From contig CM065802.1 in assembly GCA_033398695.1 (NCBI GenBank), positions 203,875,096-203,939,095 on the forward strand: a stretch of DNA of 64,000 nt, written 5' to 3'. The translations under genes and the position numbers were made by a program. The DNA comes from Orobanche coerulescens (Eukaryota; Streptophyta; Magnoliopsida; Lamiales; Orobanchaceae). Below, one piece after another: positions 1 to 10,222 of this stretch (the first letter of the stretch is position 1; every line of letters begins with the position of its first letter). Below the pieces are notes generated by a model. The model saw only the letters and a program-made list of their open reading frames with translations. It was not told where the DNA came from and searched no databases.

Positions 1-2089
1 TTCGATCGGTTTTTTACCATAAGGATGATGGTTTGGGAATCATAAACACCCGTTTATACATGCTCACGAAATTTTGAGGTGTTTGGGGCTGGTGAAGGGA
101 GTGAACTCTTCAAGAAAGCATTAGAGGTTCGATAAAACCAACGGCCTATCATCGGTTCAATCATTTCTTTAGAGGTTCAACATGTCATATTCACCTATAC
201 CTATCATCATTCAAATGATTAGTTACGAGTGTAACAGTATGCATTTTGTTAACTGGATTGTGTTAACACTGAAAACCTTTATCGTCCACATGTTCATGTG
301 CCAAAAGTGCGTCACCACAACGCATTATGACGGGTTATAAATGATGAATATGACATGCGCTTTCACTCATAGTCCGCTTAAAATGTACCTTGGCAGACGA
401 TCTTGTAAGTCACTTTGATGAGCCAGTCTTCCCGTCGTTAGGGGGAGATGCGAACGATCATGTTCGAGTAGAACGACTTGGAATTTTCGTAGTTTGTCCC
501 TACTGAGCCTCACCAAGTTCCCTAAAGTGATGAGATTAAATACATGCTGCAAACATGTCTGCAAGGATTGTGTCCGGTCATAGACGTTCGTCATCTATAA
601 ATGGTGATATGGTAATACCACAAATTGTGGTAGATGGTGTTACTAGGCCGTGGATCTCATAGAGTATTGGGATGCCACTTGGTTCGATAAATACTCTCAC
701 TAAGAGTGTATGCGAGCTTGGTACATGAAACTTGATCATATGATCAAATGAACTCATCCGTCTCATGTGATTCTGGATTATAGTCATTATTGGGGGACGC
801 CTCAATGAATGCCAATCCATAAAGAGTACTCTATGAATAAAGCCGGTTCATGAGGACGTGGAATGTGAGTTTAATCGAACCATACTTCGTTGAAAATCTA
901 CAACGTTGTAGCCTTGGCCTAAAATGGAAACATTTGCGACTCTAGTATAAACAAAGTGATAGCCCTTTGTTGAAGTGGTACCGACACTCCAAAGATAAGA
1001 TCTATCCGTATACTTTGTTAAAGCGAGTGAGAGAAGGAGTTAAACTCACCTCAGGGCGCGAGGTTTCTCATGAACGCACTGGAATCGACTACGATGACAC
1101 GAAACTTAGTTGTGTTATCGTAATGGATGTTATAGCATCCACTATCTTTTTAGTTAGATAGTTTCCCAAAAACTGACGTGCAGCTTGTGGTTAAATTTTA
1201 TCTTAGTGGGGAACTAAGTTAAGTGATAAAAAGGATCTCGGGGTGGATCAGACTCAAATCAAGTGGCTCCTGACCACGGAGCGCGTCGACAAGTGATTGT
1301 CGGGAATGCATACTAAGTATCTACTTGATTTGGAAGAGATATGAAGCTTTTGCGTGTAAAACTAAGGGTTTATAGTGATGTACTCTTGTGAGACTAAGAG
1401 ATTCCGCTAAATCCAAAGTTAAGAATGAAAGGATCTTGGGGACACTTGATGATGCGTATTCATCAATCGGTTTAAGGCAATCTAAGGGACGGTTTCCCTG
1501 AGAGACGATAAAGTAATGCCTATATGATTCTCAATGACTAGTCGAAGTCATAATAAGACTTTGCTCACTTAAGTGATGATGCAGTCTTAAGAAAAGTACG
1601 GTATTATGTACTCATGTTTGACTCGATGTACTCATTCGTAATAATCCGGTAAAGACAATGTGACGATGGCCTAGGATGCGCTCACGTAATGTCTGTGATT
1701 GACAAGAAGCTTGAAGCTCGCTCTATCTCGATAAAAAGGACACTTGAAAACCGATACCCGAATCTGCCCAGAATGTGTTGGTCTATCTCCCATATGACCT
1801 ACAGGGCAGCTCACTTGATGGAAAATGGTGAAATTGGTGCCATTGGAAAGGTTTGTGTCTACTTTCCAAGGAAACCAACCATTTGATCACATCCATCATG
1901 TTGAGTGACATATGACTATTGTTGCAAAGTAGATGTAATATGTCCAAGAATTTCTCGAGTCAACTTCGATAGAGCTTTGTGATCTTTCAGTCGATCTAGG
2001 TTACGTCTCGTATGTGAATGAAAAGCTATGGGTGTCTAGTTTTCATAAGTTCTTACGGTTTCGTTGATACCTATTGAATCGAAGAAGTA
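1..2089. other. Unassigned decayed DNA, probably copia-derived
   Basis: No reading frame longer than about 80 codons on either strand and no recognisable domain. The stretch runs without a visible boundary into the copia 3' end that follows, so it is probably decayed retrotransposon coding DNA. I could not align any of it to reverse transcriptase or RNase H by eye. No RNA gene or tandem repeat was seen. Confidence 0.3.
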
Positions 2090-2562
2090 ATGGTCGATTT
2101 AGTGCATGGAGGTCAAGACTTTAGAAAACTTGATAAGTCTTTAGCGACTCTGCACTTTGGATGTGTCGCGCTCTTTTTGTCCTTAGACCAAGGTTTGTTT
2201 TTTCCCATTGGGTTTTCACTTGGTAAGGTTTTTAACGAGGCGACCTATGAGAACATCCATACAATGATGCGTTGTACTTCTGTTCAACTTAAACCAAGAG
2301 GTATTTTTCCCACTGGGTTTTTCCTTGGTATAGTTGTGAGGGCAACTTGGCATCCGACTCCTATGATTTGAGGTACTCATCAGGGTGAGTCGTTATGTAT
2401 ACATCAGGGGGAGTATACATGACATGTTATGTTGGTGTGTTGCAATCTTTTCCTCATCAAGCCTTTATTTTTCCCATGGGGTTTTGTTTTGGCTTGGAAT
2501 ATGTTTTTACGAAGGCAACATCTTCTGCACCATTGTTGTATTAGTGCTCGACACAGGGGGAG
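2090..2562 (+). mobile_element. 3' untranslated end and polypurine tract of a copia retrotransposon
   Basis: The DNA shows the repetitive T-rich pattern typical of the region between a plant copia polyprotein and its 3' LTR: TTTTTTCCCATTGGGTTTTC followed by TTGGTAAGGTTTTTAACGAG, with variants repeated at about 2310 and 2470. It ends in a polypurine tract (ACAGGGGGAG) that directly abuts the LTR. The apparent open frame here translates this untranslated sequence and is not a protein. This is the downstream flank of a plus-strand element whose body is decayed. Confidence 0.65.
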
Positions 2563-2798
2563 TGTTCCGGGAATTATTATTCCCGTGATGTGTCTTACCT
2601 AATACTGATTGTAGATACATAGATGGAAGGTTTTAGATCCTTCTAGAGGTAGTAGGATCCTATTAGATGTCTTACTTATCTAGGAATTCTATGTATGGAA
2701 GGACTCTCATTGTAATGCCTATATAAAGGCCCCTCTATCAGTGTTATGAATACAATTGATTGACTCTATTTACAGTCTCTTTATTTTCTCCTGAAACA
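2563..2798 (+). mobile_element. Copia LTR, copy 1 (3' LTR)
   Basis: A 236-bp LTR starting TGTTCCGGGAATTATTATTC and ending CTGAAACA, preceded by a polypurine tract. It contains the promoter-like TATATAAAGG at about 2719. Two other copies of this family lie at 25754-25984 and 61894-62122; shared blocks include TAGATCCTTCTAGAG and GGCCCCTCTATCA. There is no primer-binding site downstream, so this is a 3' or solo LTR. Confidence 0.75.
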
Positions 2799-3725
2799 AT
2801 ATTTACTTTTTAATTAATAACTTTTTGAAAAAAATAATTATCTTTAATATCGGGCGGGAGTAGGATGGAATGGAAAATTAATGTCGTCCCTCAGGGCGGG
2901 GATGGCAAATAGTAATAAATCCCAACAGGGCAACGGGACAGGTATATGGCAAGAAAATTTTAAGCGGTGGGGGTATGAAAATCAAGGTCTCCGACCCAAT
3001 TAGAACCCTATTTGGCACATACACACTATCCCTATGCTCCGTGTCGATAGGGCTGGATGTAAAAATATTTTGTAATAATTAAACAAAAAATTATTCCATA
3101 TTATTTATGATTATTGTGTATATATGTTAGTGTATATATTAAAAATTTAAAAGTGATGTGTTTGGTTATAAGTATAAATTAGTTATAAGTCATAAAATAT
3201 ATTAAGCTTAGGGTAAAGGACAAAATGTATCTATTTTTTAAACAGCAGTAATAGAAAAAATAATTTTCAATTAGGTCGGATAAGAATAACGATTGTGATG
3301 CGTATTCTAAACTCGTATATCAATAGTTGTCAAAGATACGCACTCCAAACTTGGGTATTTGTAATTTACTTATTCTGTTATAATTAGATACGCACTTCTT
3401 AATACAACCTATTCCGATTGATGATATTCAAGTTCAACACTCTTGAGTAAGTTTCAACTTCCTCAGTTACTCCAGAATCAATTGTCATTTCCACTCTTCG
3501 ATTTATAAGATTTAGACCACACCACATCCCCTACATTTCGTCGGCCTCTGTATAAGATTCTCTGCAAGATATGATCCATTCAATGATAATATCTCTCTGC
3601 ACCATCATTAACCCTCACCTCTCCTTTTCCGTCCCAGAAAATCCTTCAGAAAACCGCCCAAAATCCTTACCTCAATCCACAACCTACTGAAGTTAAAAAA
3701 ATAGTGGATGAATAAGACAGGGATA
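2799..3725. other. AT-rich spacer with decayed MITE-like remnant
   Basis: No gene seen. Around 2850-3060 the G-rich text (CAGGGCGGGGATGGCAAATAG and similar) resembles the termini of plant hAT MITEs, but no partner terminus or target duplication was found. The rest is AT-rich without a coding pattern. Confidence 0.3.
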
Positions 3726-3745
3726 CACTACCAAAAACATCACTT

Positions 3746-4010
3746 TAGCCGACGACTAGTTGGAAAATGTCCGAATGCCGGCAGGCTTCGTCGGCTAAAG
3801 GGTGAGAGTTTAGCCGACGACTACGATATTGTCGGCTAAAGAAGTTTAGCCGACAATGTTGCTTTATTTCGTCGGCTAAAGTCCAGCTAGTCGTCGGCTA
3901 AAGTTTTGTAGTTTGGCCGACGACGAGACTTTAGCCGATGACTTTTTAAAGTTTAGCCGACGACGGGATTACTTTAGCCGACGGCTGGTCGTCGGCTAAA
4001 GTCTTACATG
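3746..4010. repeat. CACTA 5' subterminal repeat array
   Basis: About a dozen copies of TTTAGCCGACGAC or its complement GTCGTCGGCTAAA, some with one or two changes, in alternating orientation. In CACTA elements such arrays are the binding sites of the TNPA-type subunit; that function is inferred from the family. Confidence 0.85.
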
Positions 4011-4195
4011 CTTTTTGTGCAGAATATATCACCATCTAACACTTCAAGATACAATTTACAACACATTCAAAATTACATTCAAGAAATCATATTGAGGTAT
4101 GTTTATATATCCATTTTGATGATTATGAACATGTTTAAGAATTAGTTCATTTTTTTTGAAGATTTCTTGGTGTATGTATAACAGATACATACACC

Positions 4196-4246
4196 ACACA
4201 CACACACACACACTTTTTTTTGAAGATTTCTTGGTGTAGGTATAAA

Positions 4247-4317
<71 letters not shown>

Positions 4318-4318
4318 G
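4196..4318. repeat. Compound microsatellite forming a perfect inverted repeat
   Basis: A short CA run, then a (CA)n-(TA)n-(TG)n block (4243-4316) that is self-complementary about its AT core. A 25-bp segment around TGAAGATTTCTTGGTGTA is also duplicated (about 4156 and 4212). The open frames across this block are repeat translations, not genes. Confidence 0.9.
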
Positions 4319-4425
4319 ATTTGACATCTTGAATTCGAGCTATGTTGATTGTAGTCATAATTTTTGTAGGTTCTTGATAAATACGAATTATGATTGTATA
4401 ATATTGTTGTTATTTTTGTTATAGG

Positions 4426-4674
4426 ATGGATAAAAGTTGGATTGGTCTGCAAAAATGGATACAAGGGTCACAGATGGAATGTGAGGGTTTATTCGATTTG
4501 TGAAGGAGCATGATAGTAATAGTATAATTCATTATTGTCCATACAATAAATGTAAATATCGCAGCGATATGTACCGTTTTACACTTGATGTCGTTGGGAG
4601 AACTTGAAAAAGAATGGATTTTGGGATAAATACACATGTTGGATTTACCACGGTAAAATATCAAATTCATTTAT
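4426..4674 (+). pseudogene. CACTA TNP2-like transposase, N-terminal Transpos_assoc domain (broken)
   Basis: Translation from the ATG gives MDKSWIGLQ followed about 30 residues later by HYCPYNKCKY. This is the start and the CPC-x2-C-like centre of the transposase-associated domain that opens plant TNP2 proteins. A frame change near 4600 is needed to continue into NGFWDKYTCWIYHGK, the usual closing motif of that domain. The family's normal length is several hundred residues. Everything after about residue 80 is missing because a gypsy LTR follows, so it cannot make a transposase. Confidence 0.65.
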
Positions 4675-4689
4675 TCCCGTGAGTCTGTA

Positions 4690-6583
4690 TGATTGAGTTA
4701 TTCGTGTTTTGAGTTTCGGGTTCATAATCCAACGTCGTATCATGATTTTCACACTTTTTGGGCCATTTTGTAATTTCCTAAAGTTTAGGGAACTTACTTC
4801 CATTTCTATATCCCGAGCCGTCGAGTGGTCGGAATTGTGCCTTCTTTTAGCGCTTTGATTCGTCGATGCGGATACTTCATAAATGTGCCTTTGAATTCCA
4901 ACTTTTACTCGTGTTTGGTCTCGTGCCTTCCTCAGCAGTACTGGACTGCTGCATAAATATCATACGCTATATATGATTGCTTACGTACGCTATATGTGTG
5001 CAGTTAACGTACACTAACTCTTATTCATAGCGTGTGTTAACACCTTCAGCATTTTGGACAATAGGTTCTAGACTCCAAATTCTGGGTCTGACTAACAGGT
5101 AGCACACGCTAAGCTTTCGTAGCGCACGCTAATGACTAGCAGATAGCGCGCGCTAAGCGGTAGTAGCGCACACTAACGACACCAGACAGAAGCTACTGGA
5201 TTACTGGCGATCCCATTAGCGCACATTATTTTCAATAATTAGCGCACGCTAATTATACCTAGTATAAATAGGACATAGCAGTACACTTTTCGTCATTTTT
5301 CACCTCTTCTCATTCTTTGAGCGATTTCCGGCGATTTTGGGCGATTTGTGAAGATTAATTCGTGGAGTTCTTTAGTTTATCGGCTGTAGTACTTGGAACG
5401 AAGTTACCATCATCCTAATCCATCTTTTCCCTCCGAATTCAAGGTATTTTGGCTTAGAACCCTAACTTTGTCAATTTTGGGGGGTTTTGGGATTGGTCTA
5501 TTTAAACTCGAGTTGTTCAGTTATGTTGTGATATTTATTATCGACTATTGTCATTGAGTGATTCTCAATCCGTTTTCATCGGTGTTGATACGTGAGTTGT
5601 CGATTCAGGGAGGTTTTGTGAAACCCTCGCCCGTATCGATTGTACGTGTATTGTTATGGTTGGTAATCGGGGTTGTGGGTGTATTCCGTTCGGTTATTGA
5701 TGTCGTTTAGGAGTGATTCGTGTTAACCTCTCGTTTAGGAGCGGATGTGTTCACTCCGGGTCATTCCTAGTCGTCGTTTATTTTCCGTCTCGTCGAAGAT
5801 GTCTCAAAGGCAAGTACTTTACATTTGTATGCATATTCTAGTATTTGATTTATGGCTTTTCGTGCATGTTGTGGATGTGAATGCGTACGTTCACCCATGG
5901 ATGGTCTGACGAGGCCTCTGGGGATACATAGTGCCGTGTGTATGCGTATCGTGAAATGGGGTTAACCACCCAGGGATGGTCCGACGGGGCCTCTGCGGGG
6001 TGCGGTGGCCACGAGTCTCGTACCAACAGTTAACCTTTGAAATGTTTTGTTGGAGAACTATGTTTTGTGCATATGCACCTTCATATTCCGGAATATAAAT
6101 GTTTTCTAAAATGATTTTGGCGCATATTTCATTTGATTAGAATGGTAGTTCAAATAGATTGTACTTACACTAGCTGTTATAGCTAACCCCTTAAATGGGG
6201 GAAATACTTTTGTATTTCAGGTACAGGTCTTGGAGGCGAACGAGCATGCGGACAGTACGAGGATGATGGGCAAGGATGATTCTGTTCAATGGTCGTTTGT
6301 TTGGCGTCTTGTCTTTAATTTTATTAATTATGTCATTTGTTTCAGTACTCGAGAACTTTCTTCTTTTGGACTTGTAATTGTTGTGGTCCAGTTTGGAAAA
6401 GATTTTATTTGTCACTATCGGGTTCGGTCTATTTGTTTTGAATGCCTTAAAATTGGGGAATTGTTTGTATGTTGATGATGTTTGTCATCAGTCGTGATGT
6501 CGAGTTGTGCATTAGCCTGGTGGATTCCAAGGGGTTGGGTCCACGACACTGTAATATGCCCTGAACGTCTTGTGGGTGTTACA
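4690..6583 (+). mobile_element. Gypsy LTR, truncated or solo, inside the CACTA element
   Basis: The right end (GGATTCCAAGGGG, then CCACGACACTGTAATATG, then GGGTGTTACA) matches the 3' end of the gypsy LTRs at 53845 and 61436. The centre contains the same TAGCGCACGCTA motif array and a TATAAATA box at 5263, followed by TTTTTCACCTC and GCGATTT text also present downstream of the TATA box in the other copies. The left end is not the canonical TGTAATACCC, so it is decayed or truncated. No primer-binding site or coding region is attached. Confidence 0.65.
4958..5270 (+). promoter_or_regulatory. Phased palindrome array and TATA box of the older gypsy LTR
   Basis: Twelve-mers related to TAGCGCACGCTA start at about 4958, 4981, 5005, 5028, then 5100, 5120, 5144, 5164, then 5217 and 5240; TATAAATA follows at 5263. 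Spacing inside the groups is 20-24 bp, mostly 23. Several copies have lost one arm, yet the spacing persists. The layout (groups of four, a final pair, then TATA one period later) is that of the younger LTR at 51601-52188. Confidence 0.65.
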
Positions 6584-6749
6584 ACATGTTGATATGGTGT
6601 GATTTTTATAGTGTTCGTGTATAAATTATGCTTTTCGTATATTGGTGTATGTTGATTGTGATGTATGGTGCTGTACTGTACATTTGGAATAACAGGTTAT
6701 CTGAACAGGTTTAGGGATCCCAAAATCTGAATATATATTTTTTTAATGG
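6584..6749. other. CACTA internal sequence after the LTR
   Basis: Short AT-rich stretch between the gypsy LTR end and the right subterminal array. No coding signal. Confidence 0.4.
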
Positions 6750-7160
6750 ACTTAAGCCGACGACATTTGCACAAACCGTCAGATAAAGTTTTATTTAAAA
6801 AAATATGAAAAGTCTTTAGCCGACAATAATACGATTGTCGGCTAAAAGTTGGAGACTTTAGTCGACAACGGTGTCCCCGTCGTCTAAAGTTAAACTTTAG
6901 CCGACAACAAATTTGTCGTCGGCTATAACATAGAGATTTTTAACGACAATAATAAAGTCGTCGGCTAAAAGTTAGAGATTTTAGCCGACAACAGTTTCGG
7001 CGTCGGCTAAAGTTTAACTTTAGCCGACGACCTTTTGTTTTCGGCGTCGGCTAAAGTTTAGCCGACCGACCTCGGCCGACCAACTTTTAGCCGACAACTA
7101 GCCACTTTAGCCGACAGTTTTTGACTTTAGCCGACGACTTTCTGATATCGGCTAAAGTCT
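6750..7160. repeat. CACTA 3' subterminal repeat array
   Basis: Roughly fourteen copies of TTTAGCCGACRAC or the complement in both orientations, the mirror of the left array. It pairs with 3746-4010 to define one element. Confidence 0.8.
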
Positions 7161-7174
7161 CAATATTGGTAATG

Positions 7175-7856
7175 AAGTAAAAATATCTCTAAAATTATAA
7201 TCTGAAATATAAATATATTTTTATAAATTGTAAAAAGTCGTATTTACATCAAGTTGGGAAGAAAATATAAATTATCGTTTTATAAGTTGAGGAAGTAAAA
7301 AATAAAAGAAAAATATAATGGAGGGACAAAATAGGAATTTCACCCTATTTTACCCACTTGGAAGAGGTGAATTTAAAAGAAAGCGGGAGGTTATCACACT
7401 GCTTCATAGAACTAGATAGGTAGATGTCGAAAAGTAAAGTTTGTCGAAAAGTAAAGTCCGTGAGATAAATATAGGTCCGGTAGATGTCGAAAAGTAAAGT
7501 TTGTCTTCACTTCTGAAAACATTATTTTTGTTTACTTTTGTTAAAAATATGTTAAAATTGTCATTTTTCACTTATAAGTGACTTATAAGTTAAAACAAAC
7601 TTAAATGTAATATTTTGGTCTATTTGTGTAGTAAATAAAAGTGATTTGTAAGTGATTTATAAGTTGAATTTTGAGAATTAAAAATGGATACTTGTTTCAG
7701 TTACTTATTTTCATATTGTAATTTAACTTTATAATAAATAATATATTCTTTCTAAGTGCTACTTCTAGTACTTTTTGTTTATTTTATCATTTTTTATATA
7801 CCATAGGCTATATATATTATTAATAAAATCATCCAAAACATATAGTAACTTATAAG
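7175..7856. other. AT-rich intergenic DNA
   Basis: No gene. A small local repeat, GATGTCGAAAAGTAAAGTTT, occurs at about 7424 and 7487 with a partial copy between them. The rest is low-complexity AT-rich text. Confidence 0.5.
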
Positions 7857-8891
7857 TAGGGATGTCAATTTTATCCGTACCCGATCCTACCCGTCGGATA
7901 AATTCGAAATCGGGTCGGGTTTTGGCCGAACCCGAAATTTTATGGTCGGGTATAGGTAGGGTATGGGTATAGTATATTACCCGAATATCCGACCCGATTA
8001 CCCGATCCGCGTACCCATTTGAATTATATAAATATATTATTATTATATATTATACATAAATATAATATTGTATTATAAATTATATATATTATTATATGAA
8101 ATATTATATTTTAAATATTTATTATACTAAATTGTATTTATTAATTACATTAAATGTATATATGATATATATTAAAAATATTTATATTCTTAAATATAGG
8201 GTATACGGGTACCCGAATACCCATTGGGTACCCGATGGGCAATACCCGAACCCGATCCGAATCAAATAGGGTAGGGTATGGAGTAGACCCGCCAATTTAC
8301 CACACGACACGAAAACACGACACGAAAACGACACGAAAATTTAGTGTTTGGATTTGCATTTTGAGTACACGAACACGAAAGTACACGACCGAGATTTAGT
8401 GTTGGGTTTGTGTTTACCCTTTGGGTACACGACACGACACGAGGTACACGAAATAAATAAATAAATATATATAATATTTTATATTTAATTTAATAAAAAT
8501 ATATATTTATAAATTCTGTTTATACTAAACTTTAAAATTTGAAAATATAATATGAACTTTCATAAATTTCGTATAAACATTCGTGTTTTCATTCCCATTC
8601 GTTTAATTTCGTCTACTAAACCTATAAAAATAATATTATAAAACTAAAATTATTATTTTTATAATATTTTAATATTTATTTTATATTATGTGCCTGAGAC
8701 GAAAAACGACACGAATTTGCGCGGTACACGACACGACATGACACAAATTCATTTAGTTTCGTGTATAAGTTTGGACTTTTGGTACACGGAACACGAGAGT
8801 ACACGACACGAAAATACACGACACGAACGAATTGCCAGGTCTAGTATGGAGGAGGCATACTCGTACCCTACCCGACCCATTGACATCCTTA
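7857..8891. mobile_element. hAT-type MITE with perfect 8-bp target duplication
   Basis: Termini TAGGGATGTCAAT and ATTGACATCCTTA are inverted copies of each other (12 of 13). The flanks are a perfect 8-bp direct repeat CTTATAAG (7849-7856 and 8892-8899), the hAT signature. The body is made of repeated GGGTACCCG/CGGGTA text around an AT-rich core, with no transposase. It is interrupted at 8284 by a second hAT MITE. Confidence 0.85.
8284..8843. mobile_element. Second hAT-type MITE nested in the first
   Basis: Termini TAGACCCGCCAATT and AATTGCCAGGTCTA form inverted repeats with two mismatches. The 8-bp target duplication GTATGGAG is perfect (8276-8283 and 8844-8851). The body is rich in tandem ACACGACACGA repeats flanking an AT core. 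The open frame across the right arm is repeat translation, not a gene. Confidence 0.88.
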
Positions 8892-8899
8892 CTTATAAG

Positions 8900-9054
8900 T
8901 AGAAAAAGCACTTCTTTCTTATAAGTTATAAAATTGATTTTAATTTATTTTTTTGAACGGCTGGAATTTATTAAAGACTAGCAAATGCTAATTCTTTTTA
9001 AAATAAGCCAAACAGACACTTATTATATATATGTATAATTTTTTGTGCAACTTA
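8900..9054. other. Short spacer
   Basis: AT-rich, no feature seen. Confidence 0.4.
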
Positions 9055-9989
9055 GGCCCTGTTCTTTTGGATTTATTTTTCAGTTTTTTAGTTCAATTGA
9101 TTCGATTGATTCGAGTCCATTCGATTCGATTCGATTGATTCAGTCCATTGATTCGATTGATTCGATTAAGTTCAGTTCATTGATTCAATTGATTCATTTC
9201 ATTTGATTCGATTCTTATTATTATTATAATTATTAATTATTATTATTATTATTACTAATAATATTTACTATTATCGTTGTTGATTACTATTATTATTTAC
9301 CATTATTATCAGTGTTTTTATTATTATTATTATTATCATCTTAATTATTATTATTGTTATTATTACTAATAATATTTACTATTATGATATTTAATATTTA
9401 TTATTATCGTTGTTGTTGATTACTATTATTATTAGGGTTCTATCTTTTATAATATCAAACCATAAAAGTAACAAGTTATATATCCTCATTCATAAGAGTA
9501 TAAGTTTTTTATACCAACAGACATTAATACCCTTAAATATATCACTAAAAGGTAAAAAAGGAAAGTCAACATCAACACCTTTTTGGAGGACATTTTAGTC
9601 TTTTTAAGCAAAATGGTATCAATAACTTACACTCTTATGAACGAGGATATATAACTTATCAATTTTATGGTTTGGTATTAAAAAATTGATTCTCACTATT
9701 ATTATTTACCATTACTATCAGTGTTATTATTATTATTGTTATTATTATTATAGCTATTATCGTTATTGTTATTTAATATTATTATAATTTACCCTTATCA
9801 AATAGATCTCAACTTATCATTTATATTTTATATTATTATTATTATTTTATTATATTTATTATTTATATTATTATTATTATTTATCCTTAATATATATTTC
9901 AGTTCAGTTTAGTTCAGTTTAGATCAGTTCGGTTCCATTCCATTCAGTTCAGTTCAGTTCAGATTCATTCAGTCCAAAAGAACAGAGAC
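9055..9989. mobile_element. Harbinger-like MITE with ATT-rich core
   Basis: Termini GGCCCTGTTCTTTTGGA and TCCAAAAGAACAGAGAC are inverted copies, flanked by TTA on both sides (9052-9054, 9990-9992). A 3-bp TTA duplication fits PIF/Harbinger. Internal arms are TTCGATTGATT-like on the left and TTCAGTTCAG-like on the right, around long (ATT)n text. A truncated relative ends at 63112. Confidence 0.7.
9435..9694. mobile_element. Foldback MITE nested in the Harbinger-like MITE
   Basis: A 260-bp element with inverted arms of about 80 bp: the left arm contains AAGTTATATATCCTCATTC, and the right arm contains its complement with few changes (GAACGAGGATATATAACTT). It sits in (ATT)n, so the target duplication cannot be fixed; a 9-bp duplication of Mutator type is possible. 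No coding capacity is expected; the open frame here is incidental. Confidence 0.7.
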
Positions 9990-10144
9990 TTATAATTTAC
10001 TTATCACATGAATTCAACAGACAGTTTAATTATTTTATCTTTATTTATTTCAAGGAATTTAATAAGTTGAAAAATATTTGTTTGTTCTTTTGTAAAAGCA
10101 TGCAGAGATTCAATATAATATTAGACATGGCGTAGATTAATTAA
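9990..10144. other. Short spacer
   Basis: AT-rich flank between the MITE and the MULE; the last 8 bp, TTAATTAA, are the MULE target site. Confidence 0.4.
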
Positions 10145-10222
10145 GGGAATATGCTACTGTTACTAACACCTCATACTAACACTTTTACTAACACTTGATA
10201 TATCGCGAAATATCACGAGAAA

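Larger units (their letters stand above)
3726..7174 (+). mobile_element. CACTA (En/Spm) transposon, defective, with nested gypsy LTR
   Basis: The left end starts CACTACCAAAAACAT, the classic CACTA terminus. Both ends carry dense subterminal arrays of the 13-mer TTTAGCCGACGAC in both orientations. The right end, near TATTGGTAATG, is a decayed inverse of the left. Inside is the start of a TNP2-type transposase at 4426 that breaks off where a gypsy LTR begins. The expected 3-bp target duplication is not clear (ATA on the left, AAG on the right), so the exact right end is uncertain by a few bases. Confidence 0.8.

Noticed and set aside
2090..2588. Two plus-strand frames of 93 and 67 codons
   Set aside because: They translate the repetitive copia 3' untranslated region and run into the LTR.
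4056..4464. Several overlapping minus-strand frames of 60-105 codons
   Set aside because: They translate the CA/TA/TG microsatellite (runs of Thr-His, Ile-Tyr, Cys-Val) and are not proteins.
9410..9598. 62-codon plus-strand frame
   Set aside because: Lies in the left arm of a foldback MITE.
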